A stretch of 64,000 nucleotides of DNA from Ideonella alba (GCF_018069875.1 NZ_JAGQDF010000007.1:1-64000); one strand, 5' to 3'. Positions 1 through 11,131 are shown, counted from the stretch's first letter. Translations and numbers: made by a program. The notes: generated by a model from the sequence alone, not told the origin.

Positions 1-110
1 AGTCAAGGAGGAGGCCGCAGGCCGGGGGACATGAGAGAGACCCCTTTCCCCCACCTCGCCTCAACCACATCTGCGGGCAATGACTGCCTAGGGCGAAAAG
101 CTGACCCTAC

Positions 111-2168
111 CTACTGCCGCATTTCCCGCGCCAGATGGCCGGCCCCGTACACCTTCTCCAGCGCCGCCATGATGGCGTCGGCGTGCACGGCGATCGCGCG
201 GGCCGTGTGGTCCTGGTAGGCGTAGTTGCCGCCCAGGCCTTCGAGGTTGCCGTCGAAGATCAGGCCGACCAGTTCGCCCTTGGCGTTGACCACCGGTGAG
301 CCGGAGTTGCCGCCGATGATGTCGGCGGTCAGCACGAAGTCCAGCGGCGTCGAGGCCGGGACCTTGCCGCGGGCCCGGTCGATGCGGGCCGGCAACTTGA
401 AGGGCTCTTGCTGGTCAAAGCTGTCGGCGCGGTCCCACCAGCCGCCCCAGGTGGTCTTCCAGGGGTGGGTCAGGCCGTTCGACACATAGCCCTTGGCAGG
501 ACCGAAGGACAGGCGCAGCGTGTTGGTGGCGTCCGGCGGCACATCGTGGCCGTACAGCGCGAAGCGGGCCTGGTCGATCGCCTCGGCGGCGCGGCGGATC
601 GGGGTGTCGACCTCGTTCTCGGCGCGCAGGCGCAGGGCCCGGCGCATCGGCCAGGCCTCGCGGGCCAGCACGATCAGCGGATCGGTCGAGGCGGCGATCG
701 CGGCCGCGCCGCCGCTGAGCAGCCGTTCGCGCTCGGCGCGCTCGCCCACGCGCGTGGCGGCGACCAGGGCCTCGGCCGCCTGGCGCGGGCTGCGGCCTTG
801 CAGGACCAGGCGCATGTAGGGATGCTCGGCACCCAGCAGGGCCAGCGAGCGCTCCAGCGCCGTGGTCAGGCGCACCGTCTCCAGCGCCGGGTAGAACGGC
901 GACTCGGCGCGCAGGCCACGCTCCTTGTCGGGCAGCGAGGCATCGCCGAAGTCGGCCAGGCGCTGGTCCTCGGGCAGGCCGCGCTCATGGGCGATGGCCA
1001 CCAGGTCGACCGCGCGCGCCAGGGCCGTGCGGTAGCCGAAGTTCAGACCCCACAGCTGCGGCGTCAGCGCGTCCTGCACCGCGTTGGCCCGTGCGATGTC
1101 GGCCCAGGGATCGCCAGCCAGGCCGCGTTGCCGGTAGGCGTCGCGCAGCGTCTGCTCGTCCTGGCGCTTGGCCTTCAGCAGTGCCGCGTCCTTCAGGGCC
1201 TGGTATTCGCCGTCCATGGACTTGAACCAGTTCTCGGTGCCGAAGATGCCCGACTGCGCCTGGCGCGCCGCCTCGGGCGAGGTGGCGGCATAGGCATGCA
1301 GCGCGGCGATCTCGGCGCGCGCCGTGGCCAATGCAATCGGCATCTCCACATCGCGGGCGGATTCGAGCTGGGCCACCGTGCGCAGGCGCTCGGTGTGGCC
1401 GGGATGGCCCGAGACGAACAGCAGTTCCCCCTCGCGCGGCATGCGCGCCGCCAGGCGCAGGTGCTGCGCGGGGCGGTGTGGCTGGCCGTTGCGCTCATAG
1501 ACGCGCATCAGCGCCGCGTCCAGCGCGAAGCGCGGGTAGACGAAGTTGTCCGGGTCACCGCCGTAGAAGCCGGCGTCGGACTCCGGCGCCCAGGCCAGGC
1601 GCACGTCGTCCCATTCGCGGTAGTGGTACAGCGCATAGCGCGCGCCGCTGTAGAACGAGACCACGTTGCAGCGCTGGCCCTGGCGATCGTCGGTGCAGGC
1701 CTTTTCGATGCGGGCGATCTCGGCCTTGCGGGCGGTGTTGCGGGCGGCGTCGTCGCCGGCCGATGCGGCAGCGGCCTGGATGCGCGCGCTGACGTCCTCG
1801 GTGCGCAGCAGCACGCGCGCGGTGAAGCCGGGGCAGCGCAGCTCGTCCTGGCGCCGTGCGGCCACGAAACCGGTGGCGGCCAGGTTCCTGGTGGCACTGG
1901 ACAGCCGGGCCACGCAGCCCTCCACCACGTGGTGGTTGGTCAGCATCAGGCCATCGGCCGACACGAACGAGGCCGACGCGCCCACATGCACCGAGGCGGC
2001 CTGCAGCCGCGCCAGCATCTGCGGGTCGATCTGCACACCGTGGCGCTTGGCGATGGCTGCCAACGGGGCGTGTTCAAAGGTCCACATGCCCTCGTCGGCC
2101 CCGGCCGGCAGGACGGACAGCGCCGCCGCGGCGCTGACAACAAGTTGGCGGATGGTGGGGGTGGTCAT
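111..2168 (-). CDS. S46 family dipeptidyl-peptidase (DPP7-like), downstream copy
   Basis: A 685-residue exported serine peptidase of family S46, which releases dipeptides from peptide N-termini in the periplasm. A signal peptide (about residues 1-24) is followed by the family N-terminal DEGMW. The catalytic His is H80 in TNHH; the Asp lies in PRFALDAAL after the GGDPDN motif; the Ser is in GGNSGSPVV near the C-terminus. Eighteen residues after the Ser is Gly (FDGN), the DPP7 type (hydrophobic P1), rather than the Arg of Asp/Glu-specific DPP11. The ATG overlaps the stop of the upstream S46 paralogue by 4 bases and has an AGGGAGA ribosome site. An in-frame upstream extension exists but lacks sense because it overlaps the paralogue. 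Last gene of the dpp operon. Family assignment is firm; exact specificity is inferred. Confidence 0.93.
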   Translation of the reverse strand: MTTPTIRQLVVSAAAALSVLPAGADEGMWTFEHAPLAAIAKRHGVQIDPQMLARLQAASVHVGASASFVSADGLMLTNHHVVEGCVARLSSATRNLAATGFVAARRQDELRCPGFTARVLLRTEDVSARIQAAAASAGDDAARNTARKAEIARIEKACTDDRQGQRCNVVSFYSGARYALYHYREWDDVRLAWAPESDAGFYGGDPDNFVYPRFALDAALMRVYERNGQPHRPAQHLRLAARMPREGELLFVSGHPGHTERLRTVAQLESARDVEMPIALATARAEIAALHAYAATSPEAARQAQSGIFGTENWFKSMDGEYQALKDAALLKAKRQDEQTLRDAYRQRGLAGDPWADIARANAVQDALTPQLWGLNFGYRTALARAVDLVAIAHERGLPEDQRLADFGDASLPDKERGLRAESPFYPALETVRLTTALERSLALLGAEHPYMRLVLQGRSPRQAAEALVAATRVGERAERERLLSGGAAAIAASTDPLIVLAREAWPMRRALRLRAENEVDTPIRRAAEAIDQARFALYGHDVPPDATNTLRLSFGPAKGYVSNGLTHPWKTTWGGWWDRADSFDQQEPFKLPARIDRARGKVPASTPLDFVLTADIIGGNSGSPVVNAKGELVGLIFDGNLEGLGGNYAYQDHTARAIAVHADAIMAALEKVYGAGHLAREMRQ

Positions 2169-4324
2169 CGCTTCTCCCTGGGGTGACGCGCTCGTGGCGC
2201 GGGTTGGATCTTCGTGGATGCGGCGGTGGCCGGCCATCCCATTTCTCGCAGCAGGTGGCGGCCAGGATAGACCTGCGACAGCGCCACCTGCAGCGCCTGC
2301 GCGTGCAACGCCACGCCGCGGGCCTGGTTGGCGTCGAAGCCCCAGGCGTAGCCCAGCGAGCCGCCGTTGCCGTCGAACAGCAGGCCGACCAGCTCGCCCT
2401 GGGCATTGACCACCGGCGAGCCCGAATGGCCTGGCGCCACATCGGCGTCCAGCGCCAGGCACAAGCGGGCCCGGGGATCCAGCCGGGCGCGGGCGCGTTG
2501 CAGCCGCGGCGGCAGGCGGAAGGGTTCGGCCTGGTCAAAGCTGTCGGCGCGGTCCCACCAGCCGCCCCAGGTGGTGGTCCAGGGCAGGCGGCGGCCACCG
2601 GTGACAACGCCCCGGGCCCGGCCCGCGCTCAGGCGCAGGCTGCCGTCGGCATCGGGCGCCAGCGCCAGCTCAGGCAGCGCCGCCACTTCGCCAATGGCCC
2701 GCGTGGCGCGCTCGATCACCGCGTCGACCTCCTGCGCCTGGCGCCAGAGCAGCTCGCGCCGCACTCCCCAGGTGTCGCGGGCCAGGGCCAGCAGGGGATC
2801 GGTGGAGGCCATCAAGGCGGGCAGGCCACCGTCGAGCAGACGCCGCCGGGTGGCGGACTCGGCCAGGCGGCTGCCGGCGACCAGCGCCTCGGCAGCCTGC
2901 GCGGGCGGGCGCCCGGCCAGGGCGGCCTGCACGAAGGCATGCCCGGGCCCCAGGCGCGCCAGGGCCTCCTGCAGGGCCTGCGTCAGATCGGCGCGTTCGC
3001 GCACCAGGTCGATCGCGCTCTCGTCGCGCAGCGCGCGCTCATGGGCCGGCCGGGTGCTGGCGCGGTAGTCGGGCAGGCGCTGCAGCTCGGGTCGGACCGC
3101 CTCGCTGGCCAAGGCCACCAGGGTGGTGGCGCGGGCAAACAAGGTCGAGCCGCCCAGCGCCATGGCCTCGGTCTGCGGCGCCAGCTCGCGCTGCAGCGCC
3201 GTGGCCTGGGCGATGTCGGCCCAGGGGTCGCCGGGCCGCCCGCTGCGGGACCAGGCGGCACGCAGGCGCTGCTCCACCTGCGCGCGGCCGGCCAGCAGCC
3301 CTGGCTGGTGCAGGGCCTGCGCCTCCAGCGCCTGCTGCTTGGCGGCGTTCTCCAGGTCATAGACCAGGCTGCGGGACGCCCGCTGCAGATCGGGCGAGGC
3401 GGCGAGCTGGCGCTGCATTTCGTCCAGCCGCTGCCGCGTGTCGGCCACGGCCCGGGACAGGGTGACGTCGCGCGCCATCTCCAGCTGCGCCTGGGTGCGC
3501 AGGCGCTCGGTCGACGCCGGAAAACCGGCCACGAACAGCGGCTCGTCCTCGCGCAGCGGCCGGGTGGCCAGCGCCAGCGGACGCAGGCCGGCGGGCGGCC
3601 GTCCGTGGCGGTCACGCACGCGCAGCAGCGCTGCGTCCAACGCGAAGCGGGGGTAGGTCAGGTTGTCGGCGTCGCCGCCGAACAGGGCTGCGGCCGCTTC
3701 GGGTGCCCAGACCAGACGCACATCGTCCCAGACGCGGTAGCGCCGCAATACCGTGCGGGCGCCGGCGTACAGCGTGGCGAGTTCGCAGACCTCGTCCGGA
3801 TGGGCCTGCTGGCAGGCGGCTTCCAGCCGGGTCAGCTCGGCGGCGCGCACGCGCTGGGGATCGTCGCCGGGGCCGGCGGCGGCCAGCGCGCGTTGCAGCT
3901 CGGCCCCCAGGTCCTGGGTGTGCACCCATTGGCGCACCACCAGGCCCGGACAACGGCGCTCGTCGCTCATCCGGGCGGCGGTGAAGCCACTGCGTGCCAG
4001 GTCCCGGCGCGGACCCGACAGCGCGGCGATGCACTCCTGCACCACGTGGTAGTTGGTCAGGACCAGGCCGGCTGCCGAGACCACGGCCCCGCTGCCGTCC
4101 AGCGAGACCGTGGCCGCCTGCAGTCGCGCCAGCAGGGCCGGTGATGGACGCACACCCAGGCTCTGCTGCAGCGCATCCGCGGGCACCTGCTCCCAGGGCC
4201 ACAGGCCCTCCGCGCCCCGCACCGTGCCTGCGGCCCACGGCAGCAGCACCAGCAGCGCCGCCAGCGCCCGGGCGCGGCCCGCGCGGGCAGCGCGACTGGC
4301 GCGGCCGCGGCAGGCCGGGCGCAT
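2165..4324 (-). CDS. S46 family dipeptidyl-peptidase (DPP7-like), upstream copy
   Basis: A 719-residue paralogue of the next gene, also predicted to act in the periplasm after export by an Arg-rich signal sequence (about residues 1-38, hydrophobic LAALLVLLPWAAG). The catalytic His is H93, but the usual TNHH is TNYH, which keeps the second (catalytic) His. The Asp is in PRFALDAALL and the Ser in GHSGSPVV, where the common Asn before Ser is His. Gly at Ser+18 again suggests DPP7-like rather than acidic specificity. Its ATG shares one base with the dppF stop (TGATG) and its stop overlaps the next ATG, so the three genes look translationally coupled. The divergence in motif residues suggests a different substrate preference from its partner; that is inference. 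Confidence 0.92.
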   Translation of the reverse strand: MRPACRGRASRAARAGRARALAALLVLLPWAAGTVRGAEGLWPWEQVPADALQQSLGVRPSPALLARLQAATVSLDGSGAVVSAAGLVLTNYHVVQECIAALSGPRRDLARSGFTAARMSDERRCPGLVVRQWVHTQDLGAELQRALAAAGPGDDPQRVRAAELTRLEAACQQAHPDEVCELATLYAGARTVLRRYRVWDDVRLVWAPEAAAALFGGDADNLTYPRFALDAALLRVRDRHGRPPAGLRPLALATRPLREDEPLFVAGFPASTERLRTQAQLEMARDVTLSRAVADTRQRLDEMQRQLAASPDLQRASRSLVYDLENAAKQQALEAQALHQPGLLAGRAQVEQRLRAAWSRSGRPGDPWADIAQATALQRELAPQTEAMALGGSTLFARATTLVALASEAVRPELQRLPDYRASTRPAHERALRDESAIDLVRERADLTQALQEALARLGPGHAFVQAALAGRPPAQAAEALVAGSRLAESATRRRLLDGGLPALMASTDPLLALARDTWGVRRELLWRQAQEVDAVIERATRAIGEVAALPELALAPDADGSLRLSAGRARGVVTGGRRLPWTTTWGGWWDRADSFDQAEPFRLPPRLQRARARLDPRARLCLALDADVAPGHSGSPVVNAQGELVGLLFDGNGGSLGYAWGFDANQARGVALHAQALQVALSQVYPGRHLLREMGWPATAASTKIQPAPRARHPREKR

Positions 4325-5280
4325 CAGGGATCCAGCCAGCAGGCGCTGCGGTGAGCCTCGCCGCGCAGCGCGGGCGCCTCGCCGCAGCGATCAAAGGCCT
4401 GCGGACAGCGCGCCCGGAAGGCGCAGCCCTGCGGCCGCTCCAGCGGTGAAGGCAGCTCGCCCTGCAGCAGGATGCGCTGGCGCCGACGCGCCGGGTCGAC
4501 CGTGGGCGTGGCCGACAGCAGCGCCTGGGTGTAGGGGTGGCGCGGCGACTCAAACACCTCGGCCGCGGTGCCCTGCTCCACACAGCGACCCAGGTACATC
4601 ACCAGCACCTCGTCGGCCACGTGGCGCACCACGCCCAGGTCGTGGCTGATGAACAGGTAGGCCACGCCCAGCTCGCGCTGCAGCTCGGCCAGCAGGTTCA
4701 GCACCTGGGCGCGGATCGACACGTCCAGCGCCGACACCGGCTCGTCCAGCACCAGCACGCGCGGGCGCAGCATCAGCGCGCGGGCAATGGCGATGCGCTG
4801 GCGCTGCCCGCCCGAGAACATGTGCGGCCAACGCTCGAAGTGCTCGGGCCGCAGGCCCACGCGGGCCAGCATCGCGCGCGCCTGGGCCTCGCGCTCGGCG
4901 CGGTTGGCGCCGACGGCGTTGACCTCCAGCGGCTCCATCAGCGCGTCGCCCACGGTCTGGCGCGGGTTCAGCGAGCCGTACGGGTTCTGGAAGACGATCT
5001 GCACCTGGCGGCGCAGCCGGGTGCGCGTGGCGGCATCGGCGTGGGCCACGTCCTCGCCGTCGATCAGCAACTGGCCGGCGGTGGGCGTCTCGATCATCGT
5101 CAGCAGCCGCGCCAGCGTGGACTTGCCGCAGCCGCTCTCGCCCACCACCGCCAGCGTGCGGCCGGCCTGCAGCGAGAAGCCCACGCCGTCGAGCGCATGC
5201 ACCGTGGCCTCGGACTGGAACCAGCCGCGGCGCACGTGGTAGTGGCGGCGCAGATCGCGCGCTTCGAGCAGGGCCGTCAT
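4324..5280 (-). CDS. dppF: Dipeptide/oligopeptide ABC transporter ATP-binding protein DppF
   Basis: Cytoplasmic ATPase subunit (318 residues) that with DppD powers DppBC-mediated peptide import. Walker A is GESGCGKST, the Q-loop is in VFQNPYGSLNPR, the ABC signature is FSGGQRQRIAIAR, Walker B is VLVLDEP, followed by the H-loop ISHDLGVV. The C-terminal oligopeptide-transport extension with the HPYTQALLSA and CxFRxRCP motifs is present, giving normal length. The ATG at 5280 overlaps the dppD stop (ATGA). Upstream in-frame codons to 5307 are inside dppD and were not used. Second of the two ATPases in the operon; the S46 peptidase genes follow directly. Confidence 0.95.
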   Translation of the reverse strand: MTALLEARDLRRHYHVRRGWFQSEATVHALDGVGFSLQAGRTLAVVGESGCGKSTLARLLTMIETPTAGQLLIDGEDVAHADAATRTRLRRQVQIVFQNPYGSLNPRQTVGDALMEPLEVNAVGANRAEREAQARAMLARVGLRPEHFERWPHMFSGGQRQRIAIARALMLRPRVLVLDEPVSALDVSIRAQVLNLLAELQRELGVAYLFISHDLGVVRHVADEVLVMYLGRCVEQGTAAEVFESPRHPYTQALLSATPTVDPARRRQRILLQGELPSPLERPQGCAFRARCPQAFDRCGEAPALRGEAHRSACWLDP

Positions 5281-6248
5281 CGGGCAGTCTCCAGCGGCGT
5301 GTGACACAGCGCCTGGCCCAGCGCGGCCGGCGCCGCGACCGGACGCTCGGCATGGCAGCGCGCAGTGGCCAGGCGGCAGCGTGGCGCGAACAGGCAGCCC
5401 GCGGGGCGGTCGTGCAGACCGGGCACGACGCCGTCGATCGAGGCCAGCGCCTGGCCGGGGCGGCTGCGCTCGGGCAGCGCGTCCAGCAGCGCCGCGGTGT
5501 AGGGATGGTGCGGCTGGGCGAACAGCGTGGCGGCCGGCTGCTGCTCGACCGCGCGGCCGGCGTACTGCACCAGCACACGGTCGGCGCTTTCGGCCACCAC
5601 GCCCAGGTCATGAGTGATCAGCACCATCGAGGTGCCGCGCTCGCGCCGCAGCCGCGCCAGCAGGTCCATGATCTGCGCCTGGATCGTCACGTCCAGCGCG
5701 GTGGTGGGCTCGTCGGCGATCAGCAGCCGCGGCTCGCCGGCCAACGCCATGGCGATCATCACCCGCTGGCTCATGCCACCCGAGAGCTGGTGCGGAAACG
5801 CGCGTGCACGGCGCGCCGGGTCGGGGATGCCGACCAGGTCCAGCAGTTCCACCACCCGCGTGCGGCGCTGCGCGCGCGTCAGCGGCGTGTGCGCGGCCAG
5901 GGCCTCGTCGATCTGCCAGCCCACGGTGAAGCAGGGGTTGAGGCTGCTCATCGGCTCCTGGAACACCATCGCGATGTCCTTGCCGATCAGCGCGCGGCGC
6001 TGCCGCGCCGTGAGCGCGCGCAGGTCCTGGCCGTCGAAGGCCAGGCGGGCGGCGCTGACGGTGGCGGTCCAGGGCAGCAGGCCCATCACCGCCAGCATCG
6101 CCACCGACTTGCCCGAGCCCGATTCGCCGACGATGGCCAGCACCTCGTCCGGTGCGACCTGCAGCGAGACGCCATCGACCGCGCGCAGCGGACCGCCACG
6201 GGTGGCGAAGCTGACCGACAGGTCCTGGATATCCAGCAACGGCTTCAT
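5277..6248 (-). CDS. dppD: Dipeptide/oligopeptide ABC transporter ATP-binding protein DppD
   Basis: First ATPase subunit (323 residues) of the peptide importer. It shows Walker A GESGSGKSV, Q-loop VFQEPMSSLNP, signature LSGGMSQRVMIAMAL, Walker B LLIADEPTTALD and H-loop ITHDLGVV. The C-terminal oligopeptide/dipeptide transporter motif HPYTAALLDALP and the Cys-containing CLFAPRCRLA segment are as in DppD/OppD proteins. The signature has Met in place of the usual Gln in SGGQ, a variant common in DppD. Start and stop both overlap neighbours by 4 bases (ATGA), indicating one polycistronic mRNA. Confidence 0.95.
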   Translation of the reverse strand: MKPLLDIQDLSVSFATRGGPLRAVDGVSLQVAPDEVLAIVGESGSGKSVAMLAVMGLLPWTATVSAARLAFDGQDLRALTARQRRALIGKDIAMVFQEPMSSLNPCFTVGWQIDEALAAHTPLTRAQRRTRVVELLDLVGIPDPARRARAFPHQLSGGMSQRVMIAMALAGEPRLLIADEPTTALDVTIQAQIMDLLARLRRERGTSMVLITHDLGVVAESADRVLVQYAGRAVEQQPAATLFAQPHHPYTAALLDALPERSRPGQALASIDGVVPGLHDRPAGCLFAPRCRLATARCHAERPVAAPAALGQALCHTPLETAR

Positions 6249-7133
6249 GTCTTGCGCATCTTCGGGTCCAGCGCATCGCGCAGCCCGTCGCCCATCAGGT
6301 TGATCGACACCACCGTCACCAGGATGGCCAGGCCCGGCAGCGTGACCAGCCAGGGGTCGGAGCGGATGAACTCTCTCGCATCGGCCAGCATCGTGCCCCA
6401 CTCGGCCGTGGGCGGCTGCGCGCCCAGGCCCAGGAAGCCCAGCGCGGCGGCTTCCAGGATGGCGTCGGACACGCCCAGCGCGGCCTGCACGATCAGCGGC
6501 GCCAGGCAGTTGGGCAGCACGGTGCGCGTCATCAGTCGCCAGCGGCCCACACCGGCCACGCGGGCGGCGGTGACGTAGTCCTTCTGCAGTTCAGCCAGCG
6601 CCGAGGCGCGCAGCAGCCGCACATAGCGCGGCAGCGTGACCAGACTGACCGCGACGATGGTGTTGGTCAGGCTGGGTCCCAGCACCGCCACCACCAGGAT
6701 CGCCAGCACCAGCGAGGGCACGGCCATGATCAGGTCCATCAGCCGGGTGATCGCCACGTCCACCGCGGTGCCCAGCGAGGCACAGGCCAGGCCCAGCGCC
6801 ACACCCACCACAAAGGACGCGCCCATCACCGTCAGGCCGATGAACAGCGAGATGCGCGCACCGTGGATCAGGCGCGAGAGCTGGTCGCGGCCCAGGCTGT
6901 CGGTGCCCAGCCAGAAGCCGGCGCGGCCACCCTCGGCCCAGGCGGGTGGCAGGCGCACCGCATCGCGGAACTGCTCGGTGGGCGAGTACGGCGCGATCAC
7001 ATCGGCACCCAGCGCCAACAGCACCACCAGCAGCACCACGGCCAGGCCGATCACCGCGCCGCGGTTCTCCTTGAAGGCGGCCCAGAACGCCGCCAGCGGC
7101 GAGGGCGGCGCCACGGTGGGGAGCATCGAGGTC

Positions 7134-7141
<8 letters not shown>
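6245..7141 (-). CDS. dppC: Dipeptide ABC transporter inner-membrane permease DppC
   Basis: A 298-residue inner-membrane permease. An N-terminal transmembrane helix (about residues 28-50) precedes the periplasmic APYSP loop and the LGTDxLGRD motif characteristic of the DppC/OppC N-terminal domain. The binding-protein-dependent transport core follows, with about five more helices and the EAA loop (EAAALGFLGLGAQPPTAEWG). Pairs with DppB to form the channel. The ATG overlaps the dppB stop by 8 bases, and the stop overlaps dppD by 4 bases. Confidence 0.95.
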
Positions 7142-8144
<1,003 letters not shown>

Positions 8145-8203
8145 GGATCAGCCGCCACGGCACCCAGGGGCGCCATGGCCGAGGTTGCAGTGCACCGAGG
8201 CGT

Positions 8204-9805
8204 TTACTTCAGGTCCACGCCGTTGAACTGGTGCGAGTTGAACGGGCTCTGCTTGTAGCCCGTCACCTCCTGGCGCATCACCTCAAACACCACCGAATGG
8301 GCGATCTTGAAGTCGGGCGCCTCCTCGCGCTCGATGACCTGCATCTCCTCGTAGAGCTTGGCGCGGGCCTTAGTGTCGGTCAGCGTGCGGGCCTTCTCCA
8401 GCTTCTCGTCAAAGCCCTTGTGGCACCACTTGCTGAGGTTCTGGCCACCCGGGCGGGCGGCGTCGCAGCCGTGCAGGAAGAAGAAGTTGTCGGGGTCGCC
8501 GTTGTCGCCGTTCCAGCCCAGCATGCCGGTCATGTGTTCGCCCTGCTGCAGGCGCTTGCGGTACTCGCCCCACTCGTAGGTGACCAGCTTGGCGTTGACG
8601 CCGATCTTGGCCAGGTCGGCCTGCATCATCTCGGCCATGCGCTTGGCGTTGGGGTTGTAGGGGCGCTGCACCGGCATGTACCAGAGGTCCACGTCCAGCG
8701 GCGTCTTCACGCCCGCCTTGGCCAGCAGGTCCTTGGCCTTGGCCGGGTCGTGCGGCCACTCCTGGACCTGGTTGTTGTAGCCCCACATCGTGGGCGGAAT
8801 CAGGTTCTTGGCCGAGGTGCCGGCGCCCAGGTAGACGTCCTTCAGGATCGCCGCCTTGTCGATCGCCATCGTGAAGGCCTGGCGGACCTCCTTCTTGTCG
8901 AACGGCGGCTTCTGCGTGTTGAAGGACCAGTAGGCGATGTTCAGGCCGGGCAGGCTGACCACCTTCAGCTTGGGGTCCTTCTGCAGCTCGGGCAGGTCGG
9001 CCGGCCGCGGGTAGCCGGTCAGGTGGCATTCGCCGGCACGCAGCTTGGCGGTGCGGGCGGTGGCATCAGGCGTGATCGCGTAGACCAGGTCATCGACCAG
9101 GGCCTTCTCGGCGCCCCAGTAGGCCTTGTGGGCCTTGTAGCGGATCACCGCGTCCTTCTGGTAGGTGACGAAGCTGAACGGGCCGGTGCCCACCGGCACC
9201 TGGTCGAACTGGGCCAGCTTGCCGGCCTTGGCCAGCACATCGGCGTACTCGGCCGAGTGGATGGCGGCGAAGTCCATCGCCAGGTTCGGGATCATCGTGA
9301 CATTGGGCTTCTTCAGCACGATGCGCACGGTCAGCGGGTCGACCTTCTCCACCGCCACCAGGTCGTCCTTGAAGCCCATGTCGGCGAAGTAGTCGTACTT
9401 GCCGCCCGAGACCTTGGCATACGGGTGCTCGGCCTTCCACTGGCGCTCGAAGCTCCAGACCACGTCGTCGGCGTTGAAGTCGCGCGTGGGCGTGAAGCCG
9501 GGCACGCTGTGGAACTTCACGCCGGCGCGCAGGCGGAAGGTGTAGGTCTTGCCATCAGGGCTGATGGTCCAGCTCTCGGCCAGGCCGGGCTCGACCTCGG
9601 TGCTGCCGCGGCGGAAATGCACCAGGCGGTCGTAGACCGGGCGGGCGGCGTCGAAGCTGGTGCCGGTGGTGTTGATGGCCGGCGTGAAGTTCTCGGGCGA
9701 GCCCTCGGCACAGTAGACCAGCGTCTTGGCACCGGCGCCGGTGGCGGCCAGCAGGGCCAGGCTGAGCAGGGCAAGCCGCGGATGGCGGCCGATCGGGGTG
9801 GTCAT
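8204..9805 (-). CDS. dppA: Periplasmic dipeptide-binding protein DppA
   Basis: Extracytoplasmic solute-binding protein family 5, 533 residues, delivering peptides to DppBC. A signal peptide (about residues 1-26, LALLSLALLAATGAGA) precedes KTLVYCAEGSPENF, the typical start of mature DppA. The family signature FxLRxGVKFH and ADDVVWSFER are present, along with the C-terminal WNGDNGDPDNFF segment typical of true dipeptide-binding proteins. The ATG at 9805 has an AGGAGG ribosome site; in-frame extension upstream to 11002 is antisense to another gene and rejected. First gene of the operon dppA-B-C-D-F-S46-S46; a promoter is expected in the 249-base gap to the divergent gene. Confidence 0.95.
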   Translation of the reverse strand: MTTPIGRHPRLALLSLALLAATGAGAKTLVYCAEGSPENFTPAINTTGTSFDAARPVYDRLVHFRRGSTEVEPGLAESWTISPDGKTYTFRLRAGVKFHSVPGFTPTRDFNADDVVWSFERQWKAEHPYAKVSGGKYDYFADMGFKDDLVAVEKVDPLTVRIVLKKPNVTMIPNLAMDFAAIHSAEYADVLAKAGKLAQFDQVPVGTGPFSFVTYQKDAVIRYKAHKAYWGAEKALVDDLVYAITPDATARTAKLRAGECHLTGYPRPADLPELQKDPKLKVVSLPGLNIAYWSFNTQKPPFDKKEVRQAFTMAIDKAAILKDVYLGAGTSAKNLIPPTMWGYNNQVQEWPHDPAKAKDLLAKAGVKTPLDVDLWYMPVQRPYNPNAKRMAEMMQADLAKIGVNAKLVTYEWGEYRKRLQQGEHMTGMLGWNGDNGDPDNFFFLHGCDAARPGGQNLSKWCHKGFDEKLEKARTLTDTKARAKLYEEMQVIEREEAPDFKIAHSVVFEVMRQEVTGYKQSPFNSHQFNGVDLK

Positions 9806-10054
9806 CGGGATCCTCCTGTGTGCGGGGCGGGCGGGCTGCGGGGGTGGTGCAGGCGCCGTCGTGGCCGGGTTCGCTGCCGGGTTCGTGGCGGCGAGGCCCG
9901 ATGCTACTGTGGAAAAGCCGGCACTCCTGCGCGCCGGGCATCCGGACTTGCACGGGCCTGTCGGCGCCAATCGGCGAGAATCGCGGGTTCGCTGCCGGTC
10001 ACGCCCCGTCCGCCGGCTGCGCCAACCAACTCCGGGGCCATGTCGAGGACAACC

Positions 10055-11131
10055 ATGTACAAAAACCTCGTGCGCGCCGCCCTGTGGGCCGGCGCCGCGT
10101 TGATCGCTTCCCTCTCGTCCCAGGCTGCCGAACCGCTGAAGGTGGCCTTCGTCTACGTCAGCCCGGTGGGCCAGGCCGGCTGGACCTACCAGCACGACCT
10201 GGGTCGGCGCGAGATGGAACAGGCGCTGGGCAGCGCCGTCAAGACCACCGTGGTCGAGGCGGTGCCCGAGGGCGCTGACTCGGAGCGGGTGATGCGCGAC
10301 CTGGCCGCCCAGGGCCACCGCCTGGTGTTCGCCACCAGCTTCGGCTACCTGGAGCCCGCGCTGCGCGTGGCCGGCGAATTTCCGCAGGTGCGTTTCGAGC
10401 ACGCCGGCGGCTACAAGACCGCCGCCAACCTGGGCACCTACAACGCCCGCTACTACGAGGCCCGCTACCTGGCCGGCATGCTCGCGGGCCACAGCAGCCG
10501 CAGCGGCGTGGCCGGCTACGTGGCGGGCTTTCCGGTGCCCGAGGTGGTGCAAGGCATCAATGCCTTCACGCTGGGCATGCGCGCGGTCAACCCGGCGGCG
10601 CAGGTCAAGGTGGTCTGGCTCAATGCCTGGTTCGACCCGGCGCGCGAGCGCGACGCCGCGCTGTCGCTGGTGGCCCAGGGCGCCGACGTGCTGACCAACC
10701 ACTCGGGCTCGCCCGCGGTGCCGCAGGTGGCCGAGGAGAAGGGTGTCAAGCTGCTGGCCTACCAGAGCGACATGCGCGCCTTCGCGCCCAAGGCCCAGCT
10801 GGCCGCGGTGACCCACCACTGGGGCGGCTTCTACACCCGGGTGGCGCAGGACGTGATGGCCGACCGCTGGTCCAACACCCCGGTCTGGGGTGGCATGAAG
10901 GACGGGCTGGTGAAGCTCTCGGCGCTGTCCGACGCCCTGCCTGCCGCCGTCCGCCAGTCGGTGGCCCGCCGCGAGGCCGACATCATCGCCGGCCGCTTCC
11001 AACCCTTCACTGGCCGCCTGCTCGACAGCACGGGGCAGGTGCGCCAGGCCTCGGGTGCGATGAGCGACGGGCAGATCGCCCGCATGGACTGGCTGGTCGA
11101 GGGTGTGGTGGGCACGCTGCCCGGACGCTGA
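10055..11131 (+). CDS. BMP family substrate-binding protein (PnrA/Med-like)
   Basis: Periplasmic binding protein of the basic membrane protein (BMP) family, 358 residues, which in other bacteria binds nucleosides or related ligands for ABC importers. Signal peptide at about residues 1-25 (ALWAGAALIASLSSQAA). The hallmark sequence FVYVSPVGQAGWTYQHDLGR opens the mature protein, and ARYYEARYLAGMLAG and NHSGSPAVPQVAEEKG are BMP features. The start at 10055 is preceded by GAGG at good spacing; an alternative ATG lies at 10040. No permease or ATPase genes are adjacent, so ligand and transporter are unknown. Divergent from dppA and convergent with the TIR operon. Confidence 0.88.
   Translation: MYKNLVRAALWAGAALIASLSSQAAEPLKVAFVYVSPVGQAGWTYQHDLGRREMEQALGSAVKTTVVEAVPEGADSERVMRDLAAQGHRLVFATSFGYLEPALRVAGEFPQVRFEHAGGYKTAANLGTYNARYYEARYLAGMLAGHSSRSGVAGYVAGFPVPEVVQGINAFTLGMRAVNPAAQVKVVWLNAWFDPARERDAALSLVAQGADVLTNHSGSPAVPQVAEEKGVKLLAYQSDMRAFAPKAQLAAVTHHWGGFYTRVAQDVMADRWSNTPVWGGMKDGLVKLSALSDALPAAVRQSVARREADIIAGRFQPFTGRLLDSTGQVRQASGAMSDGQIARMDWLVEGVVGTLPGR

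Noticed and set aside
1-110. Possible small gene before the first peptidase
   Set aside because: Only a very short frame without ribosome site; nothing supportable.
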